A DNA stretch of 64,000 nt from Chromohalobacter marismortui (GCF_004364315.1 NZ_SOBR01000001.1:496001-560000), one strand, 5' to 3'. Shown: positions 19,815-29,568, counted from the stretch's first letter. The notes: generated from the letters alone by a model not told the origin. Numbers and translations are program-made.

Positions 19815-20567
19815 ATGAAAGTACTCGTCGCGGTCAAACGCGTCATCGATTATAACGTCAAGATTCGGGTCAAGCCGGATCATTCCGACGTCGATCTCAC
19901 CAACGTCAAGATGGCCATGAATCCATTCTGCGAGATCGCCGTGGAAGAAGCGGTGCGCCTCAAGGAAAGGGGAGTGGCCAGCGAGGTGGTCGCCGTGACC
20001 ATCGGGCCCAAGGCCGCGCAGGAGCAACTGCGTACCGCGTTGGCATTGGGTGCCGATCGCGCGATTCACGTCGAGACCGACGACAAGGTCGAGTCGCTGA
20101 CCGCCGCGAAGCTGCTCAAGCGGGTCGTCGACGACGAACAGCCGGGCTTGACGATTCTCGGCAAGCAGTCCATCGACACCGACAACAACCAGACCGGGCA
20201 GATGCTGGCCGCGCTGGCAGGCATGGGGCAGGGCACGTTCGCCTCGGAAGTACAGGTCGAGGGCGATCGGGTCCAGGTGACCCGCGAGATCGACGGTGGC
20301 CTGCAGACCGTCTCGCTCAAGCTGCCGGCGGTGATCACCACCGACCTGCGCCTCAACGAGCCACGTTATGCCAAGCTGCCCGACATCATGAAGGCCAAGA
20401 AGAAGCCCATCGACGTCAAGCACCCCGACGATCTGGGCGTCGCCGTGGCATCCAGCCTGAGCGTGCTCAAGGTGGAATCGCCGGCGGAACGCCAGGGCGG
20501 CACCAAGGTCGCCTCCGTGGATGAACTCGTCGACAAACTCAAGAACGAAGCCAAGGTGATCGCATGA
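19815..20567 (+). CDS. etfB: Electron transfer flavoprotein subunit beta
   Basis: A 250-aa ETF beta subunit. [14 protein letters not shown] is the standard opening; the AMP-binding signature region around [12 protein letters not shown] is present, and the C-terminal arm that wraps the alpha subunit (PAERQGG onward) is complete. With EtfA it accepts electrons from acyl-CoA dehydrogenases. The TGA overlaps the etfA ATG by one base pair of codons (ATGA), so the subunits are likely made in equal amounts. Confidence 0.95.
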   Translation: MKVLVAVKRVIDYNVKIRVKPDHSDVDLTNVKMAMNPFCEIAVEEAVRLKERGVASEVVAVTIGPKAAQEQLRTALALGADRAIHVETDDKVESLTAAKLLKRVVDDEQPGLTILGKQSIDTDNNQTGQMLAALAGMGQGTFASEVQVEGDRVQVTREIDGGLQTVSLKLPAVITTDLRLNEPRYAKLPDIMKAKKKPIDVKHPDDLGVAVASSLSVLKVESPAERQGGTKVASVDELVDKLKNEAKVIA

Positions 20568-21490
20568 GCATTCTGGTTATCGCCGAACATCACAACGGCC
20601 AATTGGCCGGCAGCACTGCGCATGTCGTCGCCGCGGCCCAGGCCATCGGCGGGGACATCGATATCCTGGTGGCGGGCGAGAACGTCTCGGGCGTTGCCGA
20701 ATCGGCCGCCAAGCTGGCCGGTGTCGGCAAGATAAAAGTGGCTGACGACAGCGTTTACGCCCACCAGCTGGCGGAGCCGACGGCGGAGCTCATCGCCGGA
20801 CTCGCCGACGACTACAGCCATGTGCTGGCCGCTGCCTCCACCCAAGGCAAGAACGTGATGCCGCGTGTCGCCGCCCTCAAGGACGTGGCGGCACTCTCGG
20901 AGGTGATCGGCGTGGAAAGCCCGGACACCTTCCTGCGGCCCATCTACGCGGGCAACGCGATCGCCACCGTGCAGTCCAGCGATGCCCTCAAGGTACTCAC
21001 CGTGCGCACCACGGCCTTCGATGCCGTCGAGGCCACCGGCAGCGCCGGGGTCGAGGCGATCGACGCCACGGTCGATAATACGCTTTCGCAGTTCGTCGAC
21101 GAGGAACTGGCGAGTAGCGATCGTCCTGAACTGGGCAGTGCGCGTGTGGTCGTCTCCGGGGGACGCGGCATGGGCAATGGCGAGAACTTCAAGTTGCTCG
21201 ACGGCATCGCCGACAAGCTGGGCGCGGCGATTGGTGCGTCGCGGGCCGCCGTGGACGCCGGCTTCGTGCCCAATGACATGCAGGTCGGCCAGACCGGCAA
21301 GATCGTCGCGCCGGAGCTCTACATCGCCGTGGGCATCAGTGGTGCCATCCAGCATCTGGCGGGGATGAAAGATGCCAAGGTCATCGTGGCGATCAACAAG
21401 GACGAGGAAGCACCGATCTTCCAGGTGGCCGACTACGGCCTGGTGGGTGATCTGTTCGAAGTGCTCCCTGAACTCGAGTCCAAGTTGTAA
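20564..21490 (+). CDS. etfA: Electron transfer flavoprotein subunit alpha
   Basis: A 308-aa FAD-binding alpha subunit of ETF. The FAD domain shows [37 protein letters not shown] and the C-terminal [21 protein letters not shown], all hallmarks of EtfA. It completes the etfBA operon, whose electrons go to the ETF-QO encoded divergently next door. A strong terminator follows 54 bp after the stop. Confidence 0.95.
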   Translation: MSILVIAEHHNGQLAGSTAHVVAAAQAIGGDIDILVAGENVSGVAESAAKLAGVGKIKVADDSVYAHQLAEPTAELIAGLADDYSHVLAAASTQGKNVMPRVAALKDVAALSEVIGVESPDTFLRPIYAGNAIATVQSSDALKVLTVRTTAFDAVEATGSAGVEAIDATVDNTLSQFVDEELASSDRPELGSARVVVSGGRGMGNGENFKLLDGIADKLGAAIGASRAAVDAGFVPNDMQVGQTGKIVAPELYIAVGISGAIQHLAGMKDAKVIVAINKDEEAPIFQVADYGLVGDLFEVLPELESKL

Positions 21491-21543
21491 GTCCAACTCA
21501 CTCGTGCAGCCTGCCGATTGGCATTGGCGCACGAGGGAGTGTC

Positions 21544-21571
21544 AAACCGGCCCACGCGGCCGGTTTTTCTT
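21544..21571 (+). terminator. Terminator after etfBA
   Basis: A 9-bp stem AAACCGGCC (21544-21552) with GGCCGGTTT (21558-21566), a 5-nt loop, then a T-rich tail. It separates etfBA from the TonB operon. Confidence 0.88.
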
Positions 21572-21676
21572 TCTCGGTGCCGATGATTGATAATTGTTCT
21601 TGTTTGTATTAGCGTGCTTGCTGTTCTTTTGTCGGCGTCGATCAGCGGCCGGCACGACCAAGATACGGGAGAAAGC

Positions 21677-22510
21677 GTGGTGCCAAACGACACGCAAAGT
21701 CGCACACGGCCATGCCGGCGTGCGGTATGCGCCGGAATAGCGTTATGGATGGGGGTTTCCGCGACGGGCTGGGCACAGCAAACGTCGTTGCGTGACGCCA
21801 CTGCACAGGCGCAGCAAGAGCAGGCGGCATTGCAGGAAAAGATCGACGCGGCTGACGACGCGACGCGTGAATTGCTCACGCGCTTGCGCGATGCCAGCCG
21901 CGAAGCCGCGCGGCTCGAGCGTTACAACGATGAGCTGGCGCGCCGCAACAAGGCGCAGCAGGCATTGATCGAGAAGCGCCGTGCTGCCATCGAGCAGCTT
22001 TCGGTGACGCGCGAGGCCTTGCCCGGACAGTTGCGTGACATGGTGTCGCAATTGCGCACCCTGATAAAAGCCGATTTGCCCTTCCTGCGTGAAGAACGCT
22101 TGGCACGTGTCGACAGCCTCGATGCGATGCTCGACGACAGTGAGATGAGCGCCGCCGACAAGCTCGATCGTGTCCTGTCCGCATGGCGCACCGAGCTCGA
22201 TTATGGGCGCGAGATGGATACCTGGCAGGGCCGGCTGGTCGGCGATGACGCGCGTCAAGTCGACTATCTCCGAGTAGGGCGCATCGGGTTTTATTACGTG
22301 ACGCCGAACGGCCGTGAGGGGGGTGTCTGGCGTGCCGAGACCCAAAAATGGCAGCCCCTCGAAGGCGATGCGCTCGATGAGCTGCGCAAGGGAATGCGGA
22401 TTGCGCGCGATCAGCGTGCACCGGCATTGCTGGATCTGCCGGTCTCGGTAACGGTCGAGACGCCAGCGGGCGATGACACGAATGCTTCAGCCGAGGACAA
22501 GGAGTCGTGA
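21677..22510 (+). CDS. DUF3450 protein of a TonB2-type system
   Basis: A 277-aa periplasmic protein of the DUF3450 family, which is consistently the first gene of TonB2-type clusters in Vibrio and Shewanella. A basic n-region (RTRPCRR) and hydrophobic AVCAGIALWMGVSATGWA form a signal peptide with cleavage after GWA. The mature part is a long coiled coil (about residues 35-110) followed by a small domain containing VGRIGFYYVTPNG and a tryptophan-rich WRAETQKW. The GTG at 21677 is chosen because GGGAGAAA precedes it and the signal peptide begins there; an open frame from 21587 adds a second unlikely hydrophobic stretch. The exact role in energy transfer is not established. Confidence 0.82.
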   Translation: MVPNDTQSRTRPCRRAVCAGIALWMGVSATGWAQQTSLRDATAQAQQEQAALQEKIDAADDATRELLTRLRDASREAARLERYNDELARRNKAQQALIEKRRAAIEQLSVTREALPGQLRDMVSQLRTLIKADLPFLREERLARVDSLDAMLDDSEMSAADKLDRVLSAWRTELDYGREMDTWQGRLVGDDARQVDYLRVGRIGFYYVTPNGREGGVWRAETQKWQPLEGDALDELRKGMRIARDQRAPALLDLPVSVTVETPAGDDTNASAEDKES

Positions 22511-23928
22511 TGAGTTCATGGAAGTCTCTGCGGTCCCGCGTATTGGTCCCGGTGCTGGTATTGATCATGGCTCTGCCGGGCGTCGTGTCAGTGGCGTCGG
22601 CCCAGGAGGGCGATTCGGTCGCCTCGATGAGCCAACTGTTGCAGCGTCTGCGCACGGACAGTGCGGCCGCCGAGGCCCGTGACAGACAGCGCTTGAGCGA
22701 GTTGCTGGATGATCGCGAGGCGCTGCGCAAGGCTGTCAAAGAGGCGGAAACGTCGCTGGCCGCGGCACGCCAGCGCCGTGATCAATTGGAGGCAACCCAA
22801 AAGCGCCAGCGCCAGGCGCTCGCCGAGATCAACCAGCGCCGTCGTTCTGAAGTGGGCGATCTCGGCGGCGTCTTCAAGGTGGTACAGCGTCATATTGGCG
22901 AGCTACGGGATGCGCTGGGCGGTGGTTGGTTGACTGTCGGAACACGCACGACGCTACCCGAGCGGCTCGACGACAACGCCGTTATCGACACGCAGACATT
23001 GCAGAATCTGGGGCAAACGTATGCCGCGCTGACGGCGGAGACGGGGCGTGGCGTGCGTTTCGAGGCGCCTATCGCCGCCCCTTCGGGCAACGTCGAGCAG
23101 CGAGAGGCAATACGCCTGGGCGATTTTCTCGCCTTCAGCAACGGCAGGCTGCTTACTCATGACACCGACAGCGGGGCGAATGAGACAGGGCTGCGCATGG
23201 TGGCGCACACCCCTGAACATGCGCGTGAAGCATTGCGAGCCTTTCAGCAAGGCGAAGGAAGGCGTGTGGTCTTTGACCCCACTCAAGGCGATGTGCTCAG
23301 TGCCCTGGCGCAACAGCCGTCGCTGTGGGAGCGTTTCCAGCAAGGCGGATCGGTGGGGTATGTCATTGTCGTGCTGGGTATCGCGGGCTTGCTGGTCGCG
23401 CTGGCGCAGTACGCGTACCTGCTGGTCATCAGTTGGCGCATACGTCGCCAGCTCCGCACCCCCGAAACCTTGAGCAGCCATAATCCGCTAGGGCGGGTAC
23501 TCGGTCGCTTCGCGGCTCTGGGCCACGATCATGCACCTGAAGCGCTGGAGGCACGCCTCGATGAAGCGCTGTTGGCGGAAAAGCCGCGTCTCGAACGCGG
23601 CCAACCCCTGGTCAAGCTCATGGCGGCCGTCGCGCCCCTGCTCGGGTTGCTGGGCACCGTGACCGGCATGATTGGCACCTTCCAGTCGATCACCGTGTTC
23701 GGTACCGGCGATCCGCAACTCATGGCAGGCGGGATCAGCCAGGCGTTGGTGACCACCGTGCTGGGCTTGATCGTTGCCGTGCCGCTTCTGTTCGTGCATA
23801 CCGCCTTGAGCAGTCGTAGTCGCGAATTGCTCGGTACGCTCGAGGGCCGGGCGAGTGCCGTGCTGGCCGAACATCTCGAGGCAACACACGGCGATACGGG
23901 GACGCAGGCCCATGCTCACGCTCGCTGA
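22510..23928 (+). CDS. Large MotA/TolQ/ExbB-family protein, TtpC-like
   Basis: A 472-aa inner-membrane protein resembling TtpC of Vibrio TonB2 systems, an ExbB-like subunit with a large periplasmic extension. It has a signal peptide (about 1-31, VASA-Q), a coiled-coil periplasmic region (36-115), and a TolQ/ExbB core with membrane segments near 282-306, 372-395 and 410-432. The core includes the conserved PLLGLLGTVTGMIGTF. AAGGAG precedes the ATG, which shares a base with the upstream stop (TGATG). In Vibrio this subunit is needed for TonB2-dependent iron uptake; the same role here is inferred. Confidence 0.85.
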   Translation: MSSWKSLRSRVLVPVLVLIMALPGVVSVASAQEGDSVASMSQLLQRLRTDSAAAEARDRQRLSELLDDREALRKAVKEAETSLAAARQRRDQLEATQKRQRQALAEINQRRRSEVGDLGGVFKVVQRHIGELRDALGGGWLTVGTRTTLPERLDDNAVIDTQTLQNLGQTYAALTAETGRGVRFEAPIAAPSGNVEQREAIRLGDFLAFSNGRLLTHDTDSGANETGLRMVAHTPEHAREALRAFQQGEGRRVVFDPTQGDVLSALAQQPSLWERFQQGGSVGYVIVVLGIAGLLVALAQYAYLLVISWRIRRQLRTPETLSSHNPLGRVLGRFAALGHDHAPEALEARLDEALLAEKPRLERGQPLVKLMAAVAPLLGLLGTVTGMIGTFQSITVFGTGDPQLMAGGISQALVTTVLGLIVAVPLLFVHTALSSRSRELLGTLEGRASAVLAEHLEATHGDTGTQAHAHAR

Positions 23929-24445
23929 GCCCATCGTCTGGCTGGTCGATGCCGGCGGCCCGGTGCTGGTGGTCATCGCCTTGGTCGCCATGGCGCTTTT
24001 CGCCATGGGGCTGGAGCGTGGTCTGTACTGGCAGTTCGTTCATCGGCGCCGTCGCCGCGCCCTGGTGGCGCGCTGGGTTGCGCGCCGTGACCACGTGAGC
24101 TGGAGTGCGTTGACATTGCGCGAGGTCTGGACCTCGGAGCTCATCGGTCAACTGCGGCGTCCCTTGCCCTGGCTCAAGCTGCTGGTGGGGCTGTGTCCGT
24201 TATTGGGCTTGCTGGGCACGGTCACCGGGATGATCCAGGTATTCGACAGCCTGTCCTTGACCGACACCAATCAGGCGCGGGCCATGGCCGATGGCGTGGC
24301 ACGGGCCACCTTGCCGACCTTGACCGGGATGGCGGTGGCCGTGGTGGGGCTGCTGTTCACCACGCGACTCGAACATGTAATCCGGCGCGAGGATCAGCGG
24401 CTTCATGACCGCATGGCCCGTGCCGTGGAGGATGCCAATGCGTAG
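23912..24445 (+). CDS. exbB: ExbB-type biopolymer transport protein
   Basis: A 177-aa compact ExbB with three membrane segments: about 13-35, a central segment starting at the conserved PLLGLLGTVTGMIQVF, and one near LPTLTGMAVAVVGLLF. It forms the proton-driven motor with ExbD. The start at 23912 overlaps the upstream gene by 17 nt; a longer frame upstream is wholly inside that gene. Together with the preceding gene the operon encodes two different ExbB-family proteins, the mark of TonB2 systems. Confidence 0.9.
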   Translation: MLTLAEPIVWLVDAGGPVLVVIALVAMALFAMGLERGLYWQFVHRRRRRALVARWVARRDHVSWSALTLREVWTSELIGQLRRPLPWLKLLVGLCPLLGLLGTVTGMIQVFDSLSLTDTNQARAMADGVARATLPTLTGMAVAVVGLLFTTRLEHVIRREDQRLHDRMARAVEDANA

Positions 24446-24848
24446 GCGTCGACTACAGGACGTCAATGACGACGCCCAGGAAATCAACCTCACGCCGATG
24501 CTCGACGTGGTCTTCATCATGTTGATCTTCTTCATCGTGACCACCAGCTTCATCAAGGAAAGCGGCGTGGAAATAGAGCGTCCCGAGTCGTCCTCGGCGA
24601 CGGCGCGTCCCGATGCTCAAGTCATGGTGGCGATTACCGCGGAGAATGCCGTTTGGGTCGATGGACAGCCGGTGGATGCGCATCGCGTGGGCAATGAAGT
24701 GGCCAGCTTGGTGAGCGATGAAGGCGGGGTCGTGATTCAGGCCGACCGTCAATCGACGACGGGGCTGCTCATCAAGGTCATGGATGCCATTCGTGATGCC
24801 GGCGTTGACAACGTCGCCGTGGCGGCGAATCGAGGCACGGACGGATGA
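24438..24848 (+). CDS. exbD: ExbD-type biopolymer transport protein
   Basis: A 136-aa ExbD/TolR protein. A short cytoplasmic N-terminus carries EINLTPMLDVVFIMLIFF, where the membrane aspartate in MLDVVF is the proton-translocating residue. A periplasmic domain follows (about 45-136). GGAGG stands 6 bp before the ATG at 24438, and the gene overlaps exbB by 8 nt and tonB by an ATGA, so the whole motor is probably co-translated. Confidence 0.93.
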   Translation: MRRRRLQDVNDDAQEINLTPMLDVVFIMLIFFIVTTSFIKESGVEIERPESSSATARPDAQVMVAITAENAVWVDGQPVDAHRVGNEVASLVSDEGGVVIQADRQSTTGLLIKVMDAIRDAGVDNVAVAANRGTDG

Positions 24849-25612
24849 GGGCGATGGCAGGCGCCGTAGGCGGCATCTTGATGGCGCTCGGGCTGTTTTA
24901 TCTGCTTGCTCTACTGGTGGCGCCGCCCGACGATGCCCGCACGCCGGTCGAACAGCCGATGTCGATATCGCGCGTTCAGGCGCCTGCGGTTCAGCAGGCG
25001 TCGGCGCCGGATGCGGCGGCACCGCGGGCGCCGACGCCACCGGCACAGGCACCGCCGCCGCCGCCCCCTGCTCCGGTGCCTGCGCCTGAGTCCGATAGTT
25101 CGCTGACGTTACCCGAGCCGGACGCCCCGACACCACCCAAGCCTGAGGTGTCGCAGGTGCCGCTGCCCGACCTCGAAGAGGTCGAGCCCGAGCCGGAACC
25201 AGAGCCGCAGCCGAAACCTGAGCCGCAGCCGGAGCCTGCAACGGCGTCGTCATCTACCGAGTTGGCGTCGTCAGGTACAAGTGGCGAGGCCGACACGCAA
25301 ACCGACACGGCGGCCAGCGGTAAAGCCCGTCAACAGAGCGCTGACGCCGTGGGATCGCCGCAGCCGACCCGGCGCGTACCGCCGGAGTACCCGTCGCGGG
25401 CCCAGCGGCGAGGTATCGAAGGGTTCGTGGAGGTGAGGTTCACGATCATGCCCAACGGCCAAGTGGATGCCGACTCCATTCGTGTCACCAAGGCAGAGCC
25501 GCGCCATGTGTTCGAACGCGCGGCGCTCAGGGCGATCGCCGATTGGCAGTTTCCCCGTGGCAATGCGCCTCGGGAAGCGCGTCAACGTCTAGAATTTCGC
25601 CTCAAGAGGTAG
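24845..25612 (+). CDS. tonB: TonB-family energy transducer
   Basis: A 255-aa TonB. One N-terminal membrane segment (about 5-26) is followed by a long proline-rich span (about 45-135) with PPPPPP and alternating Glu-Pro and Lys-Pro dipeptides suited to crossing the periplasm. The C-terminal TonB domain begins at RRVPPEYPSRAQRRGIEG and includes VEVRFTIMPNGQVD. It links the ExbB/ExbD motor to outer-membrane receptors. No TonB-dependent receptor gene lies in this window. Confidence 0.92.
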   Translation: MRAMAGAVGGILMALGLFYLLALLVAPPDDARTPVEQPMSISRVQAPAVQQASAPDAAAPRAPTPPAQAPPPPPPAPVPAPESDSSLTLPEPDAPTPPKPEVSQVPLPDLEEVEPEPEPEPQPKPEPQPEPATASSSTELASSGTSGEADTQTDTAASGKARQQSADAVGSPQPTRRVPPEYPSRAQRRGIEGFVEVRFTIMPNGQVDADSIRVTKAEPRHVFERAALRAIADWQFPRGNAPREARQRLEFRLKR

Positions 25613-25615
25613 TAC

Positions 25616-26881
25616 ATGCGGTGGTCTCATTGGAGCTGTAGCGTTTTTCTGAGTTTATGCCTGGGGCTGTCGAGCGGTCACGCAATGGCGGCGGGACCTG
25701 CGTTGTCACCGGGGATGGTGCAAGCGCTGGAGTCGCTGCAGCAGCGTATGCAAGAGGGTGCCAGTCAAGACGACATCGCGCGTGCCAAGGCGGCGGCTCG
25801 CCGCTTGCAGGGGGGTAATGCCGCGGACCGCTGGGCACGGGCATTGTTCCTGCAATTGGCCGCTACCGGTGAAGCGCAACGAGGACGCAATGCGGCGGCG
25901 GCGGATCTGTATTATCAAGCGCGACGCATTGACGGCGTGGGAAGCGATTCGCGACGGCGTTGGCTCAATCAGGAGGCGCGTTTGAGGCTGCGCGCGGGGC
26001 AGATCGCGCAAGGCGCCGAACTGCTGGGCGCCTGGATCGATCGCTATGGCGGTGATAGCGACGACCTGTGGCTGATGGCGCAAGCGCAAGCCTCGTTGCG
26101 TCATTGGTCGCAAGCCGCCGACTGGGTCGATCGCGCGCGCCGCGCCGGGGGGCTGAATGCCGACAGGCGTCGCTTGGCGGCGAGCGTGTACCAGCACGCC
26201 GAACGTTACGACGCGGCGCTGGCGTTACTCGACGCCCAACTCGAAGGCGACAGCGACGATCCCCAGGCGTGGCGGCGTGCTGCAGCCCTGGCGCAGCGCA
26301 TGCAGCAGCCCGGATTGGCGGCGGCATTGTGGGAAGCCGGCTGGCGGCGGGGTGTGCTCGAAGGTGAGGACGCTCTCGAGCGCCTCATTCGGCTGCATTT
26401 GGCCGGGGGGACGCCGGCACGGGCCGCCGAGTATCTGGAGAGGGCGTTGGCGGACGGCAGCTTGCCGCGTGATAGCCAGCACCAGCGTTTGCTCGCCGAG
26501 GCCTGGACGGCAGCGCGTGCGCATCGCAAGGCGTTGTCGGCGTGGCGCACCCTGGCCGAGGACACCCAAGCCGCCGAAGACTGGCGGCAACTCGGTGAGC
26601 TGGCCTATGGCTGGGGCGAATGGTCGACGGCGATAGAGGCGCTGCATCGGGCGCGTGAACAAGGCGCCGATGCTGCGCGCACCTGGCTGCTGGAGGGGGT
26701 GTCACAACTCGAGCTGTCGAACGAACAAGCGGCCCGTGAAGCATTCGAAGCGGCGCGCGATGCCGGCGCATCGCAGGCCAAGGCCTGGCTGGCATCGCTT
26801 GGCAACGCCAATGGGCTAAAAGAAGCCCCCGAGGCCGACGCATCGTCGCATGCCACCACCCCCCCAGGCGTCGCCCGGTAA
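25616..26881 (+). CDS. Periplasmic TPR-repeat protein of the TonB2 cluster
   Basis: A 421-aa exported protein with a signal peptide (about 1-25, ending AMA-A) followed by helical tetratricopeptide-type repeats through to residue 395, rich in Ala, Arg, Trp and Leu. A TPR protein closes the TonB2 cluster in Vibrio and Shewanella, and here it starts 3 bp after tonB. It probably acts as a scaffold for the periplasmic part of the machine, but this role is inferred from position and repeat type. Confidence 0.8.
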   Translation: MRWSHWSCSVFLSLCLGLSSGHAMAAGPALSPGMVQALESLQQRMQEGASQDDIARAKAAARRLQGGNAADRWARALFLQLAATGEAQRGRNAAAADLYYQARRIDGVGSDSRRRWLNQEARLRLRAGQIAQGAELLGAWIDRYGGDSDDLWLMAQAQASLRHWSQAADWVDRARRAGGLNADRRRLAASVYQHAERYDAALALLDAQLEGDSDDPQAWRRAAALAQRMQQPGLAAALWEAGWRRGVLEGEDALERLIRLHLAGGTPARAAEYLERALADGSLPRDSQHQRLLAEAWTAARAHRKALSAWRTLAEDTQAAEDWRQLGELAYGWGEWSTAIEALHRAREQGADAARTWLLEGVSQLELSNEQAAREAFEAARDAGASQAKAWLASLGNANGLKEAPEADASSHATTPPGVAR

Positions 26882-26946
26882 GCAATGATGCATGCAACGC
26901 CCGGCTTGCGCGTGCCCCTCACGCATTTCACGGGCGTCGAGACGGA

Positions 26947-27762
26947 TTACAATGCGAGTTGTGCCCAGACCGGCGCATGGTCCGAAGGACGCTGAATGCC
27001 GCGTAGCTCGTAATCGATGCCGGCGTCTTCCACCCGCTCGCTCAGCGTGGGTGTGACCATGATGTAGTCGATTCGCAAGCCGCGCTTGGGCTCGCGCTCG
27101 AAGCCTCGCGAACGATAATCGAACCAGCTGAAGCGGTCATCGACCTCGGGGTAGCGCAGGCGGTAGCAATCGCTCAGGCCCCAATCGGCGAGCCGTGTGA
27201 GCCATTCGCGTTCGACGGGCTGGAAGCTGGTCTTGCCCTCGCGCAGCCAGCGCTTGCGATTGGCCTCGCCGATACCGATGTCGATGTCGGCGGGAGAGAT
27301 ATTGAAGTCGCCCATCACCGCGAGCCGTTCGCTGGGCGTATGGCGCGCTTGCAGCAATGCCGTGAGCCGGGCATAGAAATCGCGCTTGTTGGGAAACTTG
27401 GTGGGGTGTTCGATGTTTTCACCCTGCGGGAAATAACCGTTGTAGACGGTCATGACGTCGCCGTCGTCGCAGCGTAAGCGAGCACCAATCAGGCGCCGCT
27501 GGGCGTCTTCGCCATCGTCAGGCAGGCCGTAATACACTGCCTCGGGCGCCTGTCGGCTGAGAAGGGCGACGCCGTAATGACCTTTCTGCCCGTGAAAGGC
27601 CACATGGTAGCCGAGTGCCTCGACGGCCTCGCGCGGGAACTCGCTGTCCTGCACCTTGGTTTCCTGGAGGCCGATGATATCGGGGCGGTGCGCCGCGATG
27701 AGTGCCTCCAGTTGATGCAGCCGGGCGCGGATGCCATTGATGTTGAAGGAGACCATGCGCAT
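26947..27762 (-). CDS. xthA: Exodeoxyribonuclease III
   Basis: A 271-aa AP endonuclease and 3'-5' exonuclease for base-excision repair. The family motifs are clear: SFNINGIRARL, the metal-binding glutamate in GLQETKVQD, YNGYFPQGEN, GDFNISPADIDIG, DRFSWFDYRSRGF and the catalytic SDHAPVW near the end. The N-terminus matches E. coli XthA. The ATG overlaps the stop codon of the small upstream gene (ATGA on the minus strand), which implies coupled translation with it. Confidence 0.95.
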   Translation of the reverse strand: MRMVSFNINGIRARLHQLEALIAAHRPDIIGLQETKVQDSEFPREAVEALGYHVAFHGQKGHYGVALLSRQAPEAVYYGLPDDGEDAQRRLIGARLRCDDGDVMTVYNGYFPQGENIEHPTKFPNKRDFYARLTALLQARHTPSERLAVMGDFNISPADIDIGIGEANRKRWLREGKTSFQPVEREWLTRLADWGLSDCYRLRYPEVDDRFSWFDYRSRGFEREPKRGLRIDYIMVTPTLSERVEDAGIDYELRGIQRPSDHAPVWAQLAL

Positions 27763-28007
27763 CAGTGGTCACCTCGCGAATCGTCCGGCGTCGACGCACC
27801 GTGTACGTCGAGGGTCGGGGCCTGTTGCTGGCGCGCCAGACGTCGCGCGGCTTGCAGCTTGCGCTGCTGGCGTTTCTTCTGCACGTAGCGCGGCGACGAG
27901 TTGACCTGATCGGGGTTGTCGTGGCGCCATTTGCGAAAGTCCTTGCGGCGCCCGGTGCGAATCGTCACCTTGCTGGCGATCGAGCGCGTTTTCTTGCGGC
28001 GTGTCAT
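27762..28007 (-). CDS. Small, very basic hypothetical protein coupled to xthA
   Basis: An 81-aa protein I do not recognise. It is highly basic over residues 1-65 (for example MTRRKKTRS, TGRRKDFRKWR and RYVQKKRQQRK) and ends in an acidic tail (STPDDSRGDH). No cysteine motif, signal peptide or membrane segment is present. The composition suggests RNA or DNA binding. Reality is supported by the 4-nt overlap with xthA and the position as first gene of a two-gene unit divergent from rhlB. An RNA-binding partner for ribosomes or the repair enzyme is only a guess. Confidence 0.65.
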   Translation of the reverse strand: MTRRKKTRSIASKVTIRTGRRKDFRKWRHDNPDQVNSSPRYVQKKRQQRKLQAARRLARQQQAPTLDVHGASTPDDSRGDH

Positions 28008-28239
28008 ATCGTGATCCTAGTGTCGTAGTGACTTGACGCCCATTCTACCAGCCGCGTTGTCGGGCGACACCCGTGACTGAGCGCGATGCCCGCGCGATGC
28101 TCGGCAATCACTGATACAATGGCGGCTTGCGTCGTGATCCAGCTTGGCTGTCGCGATGGCCGTGGCGCGCTGCGGAAAGGCAGGCAAGCGCGCTGGATTC
28201 ATGCATTTGCATACGAATATTGGACAGACATAGAAGCCT

Positions 28240-29514
28240 ATGAGTGAGTCGGAAAAAACTTCAGCACCGGCCCAGAACCGTAAGCCCAAGCGGCGTCGTC
28301 GCAAGCCGCGTCGCTCGCAGTCTCAGTGGGACATCAAGCAGTTCCAGGTGACACCGGTCGCGGGTAAGTGGCGCTTTCACGATTTCGATCTTCCTGTGCC
28401 GCTGATGCGTGCGATTCATGCCTTGGGGTTTGAGTACTGTACGCCGATTCAGGCCGAGGCGCTGACGCATACATTGCTCGGCGGCGATGTGGTCGGCAAG
28501 GCACAGACGGGGACCGGCAAGACCGCTGCGTTTCTAATCTCGATTCTGGCGTACTTCCTGGAAGAAAAGGCCCCCGACGGTCAGAAGCCTGGCGCGCCGC
28601 GTGCGTTGATCGTCGCACCGACGCGCGAGTTGGCATTGCAGATCGAAAAGGATGCCAAGGCATTGGCGCGCTTCACGTCACTCAACGTGGCCAGCGTCGT
28701 CGGCGGCATGGACTATCAGAAGCAGCGCGAGCAGCTGTCGCGCAAGCTCGATGTGCTGGTGGCGACCCCCGGGCGTCTGCTCGACTTCCACGAGAAACGT
28801 GATGTCGATCTGACGCAAACCGAGGTGCTGGTCCTCGACGAGGCGGATCGCATGCTGTCGATGGGCTTCATTCCGGATGTCAAGCGCATCATTCGGCATA
28901 CGCCCAAGGCCGAGGAGCGCCAGACCTTTCTGTTCTCGGCCACGTTCAGCCCGGATATTCTCAACCTCGCTGGCCAGTGGACGCATAACGCCACTCACGT
29001 GGAGATCGAGGCCAGTCTCGAGAATGCCGCCAACATCGACCAGCGCGTTTATCTGGTCGGCGACAGCGACAAACAGCGCCTGCTGATCAACCTGCTGAAC
29101 CAGGCAAGCATGGAACGCGTGATCGTGTTCGGCAATCGCCGTGACCTGGTGCGCAATCTCGATGAGAGCCTGCGTAACGCGGGGATCAACGTGGCGATGT
29201 TGTCTGGCGACGTGCCGCAAAGTGCGCGTATCAAGACCCTCGATCGTTTCCGAGACGGCGAGGTGGATGTGCTGGTAGCCACCGATGTGGCCGGGCGCGG
29301 CATTCATATCGATGATGTCAGTCATGTGGTGAATTACACCTTGCCGGAAGATCCCGAGGACTACGTGCACCGTATTGGCCGCACGGGGCGTGCCGGTGCC
29401 GAGGGCGTGTCGATCAGTTTCGTCGGTGAGGAAGATGCCTTCGCATTGCCAGGGATCGAATCCTACATCGGCGACAAGCTGCCTTGTCAGCATCCTCCCG
29501 AAGGGCTGCTTTGA
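28240..29514 (+). CDS. rhlB: DEAD-box RNA helicase RhlB-like
   Basis: A 424-aa ATP-dependent RNA helicase. A basic N-terminal tail ([11 protein letters not shown]) precedes the core, whose motifs are the Q-motif near [12 protein letters not shown], Walker [24 protein letters not shown] variant [10 protein letters not shown] in FLFSATF, and the C-terminal ATDVAGRGI and HRIGRTGR. The RhlB assignment rests on the N-terminal [18 protein letters not shown] and overall length; RhlB joins the RNase E degradosome, whose rne gene begins this window. A 232-bp divergent gap separates it from the xthA unit. Confidence 0.87.
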   Translation: MSESEKTSAPAQNRKPKRRRRKPRRSQSQWDIKQFQVTPVAGKWRFHDFDLPVPLMRAIHALGFEYCTPIQAEALTHTLLGGDVVGKAQTGTGKTAAFLISILAYFLEEKAPDGQKPGAPRALIVAPTRELALQIEKDAKALARFTSLNVASVVGGMDYQKQREQLSRKLDVLVATPGRLLDFHEKRDVDLTQTEVLVLDEADRMLSMGFIPDVKRIIRHTPKAEERQTFLFSATFSPDILNLAGQWTHNATHVEIEASLENAANIDQRVYLVGDSDKQRLLINLLNQASMERVIVFGNRRDLVRNLDESLRNAGINVAMLSGDVPQSARIKTLDRFRDGEVDVLVATDVAGRGIHIDDVSHVVNYTLPEDPEDYVHRIGRTGRAGAEGVSISFVGEEDAFALPGIESYIGDKLPCQHPPEGLL

Positions 29515-29568
29515 AGGTTGAAGAGCGGCGCTGCGCGCCTGAAAGCTGGAACAGCGGCTACGCCGCTT
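29513..29568 (+). repeat. Two tandem imperfect 28-bp hairpin units after rhlB
   Basis: Unit 1 (29513-29540) and unit 2 (29541-29568) both run GAA-G-TG-A then AGCGGC. Unit 1 contains GGCGC-TGC-GCGCC and unit 2 AGCGGC-TAC-GCCGCT followed by TT. They may act as the rhlB terminator and look like a small repetitive palindromic family. Confidence 0.55.

Noticed and set aside
21583-21612. Fur box upstream of the TonB operon
   Set aside because: Only one TGATAAT half-site is recognisable; the second half matches poorly.
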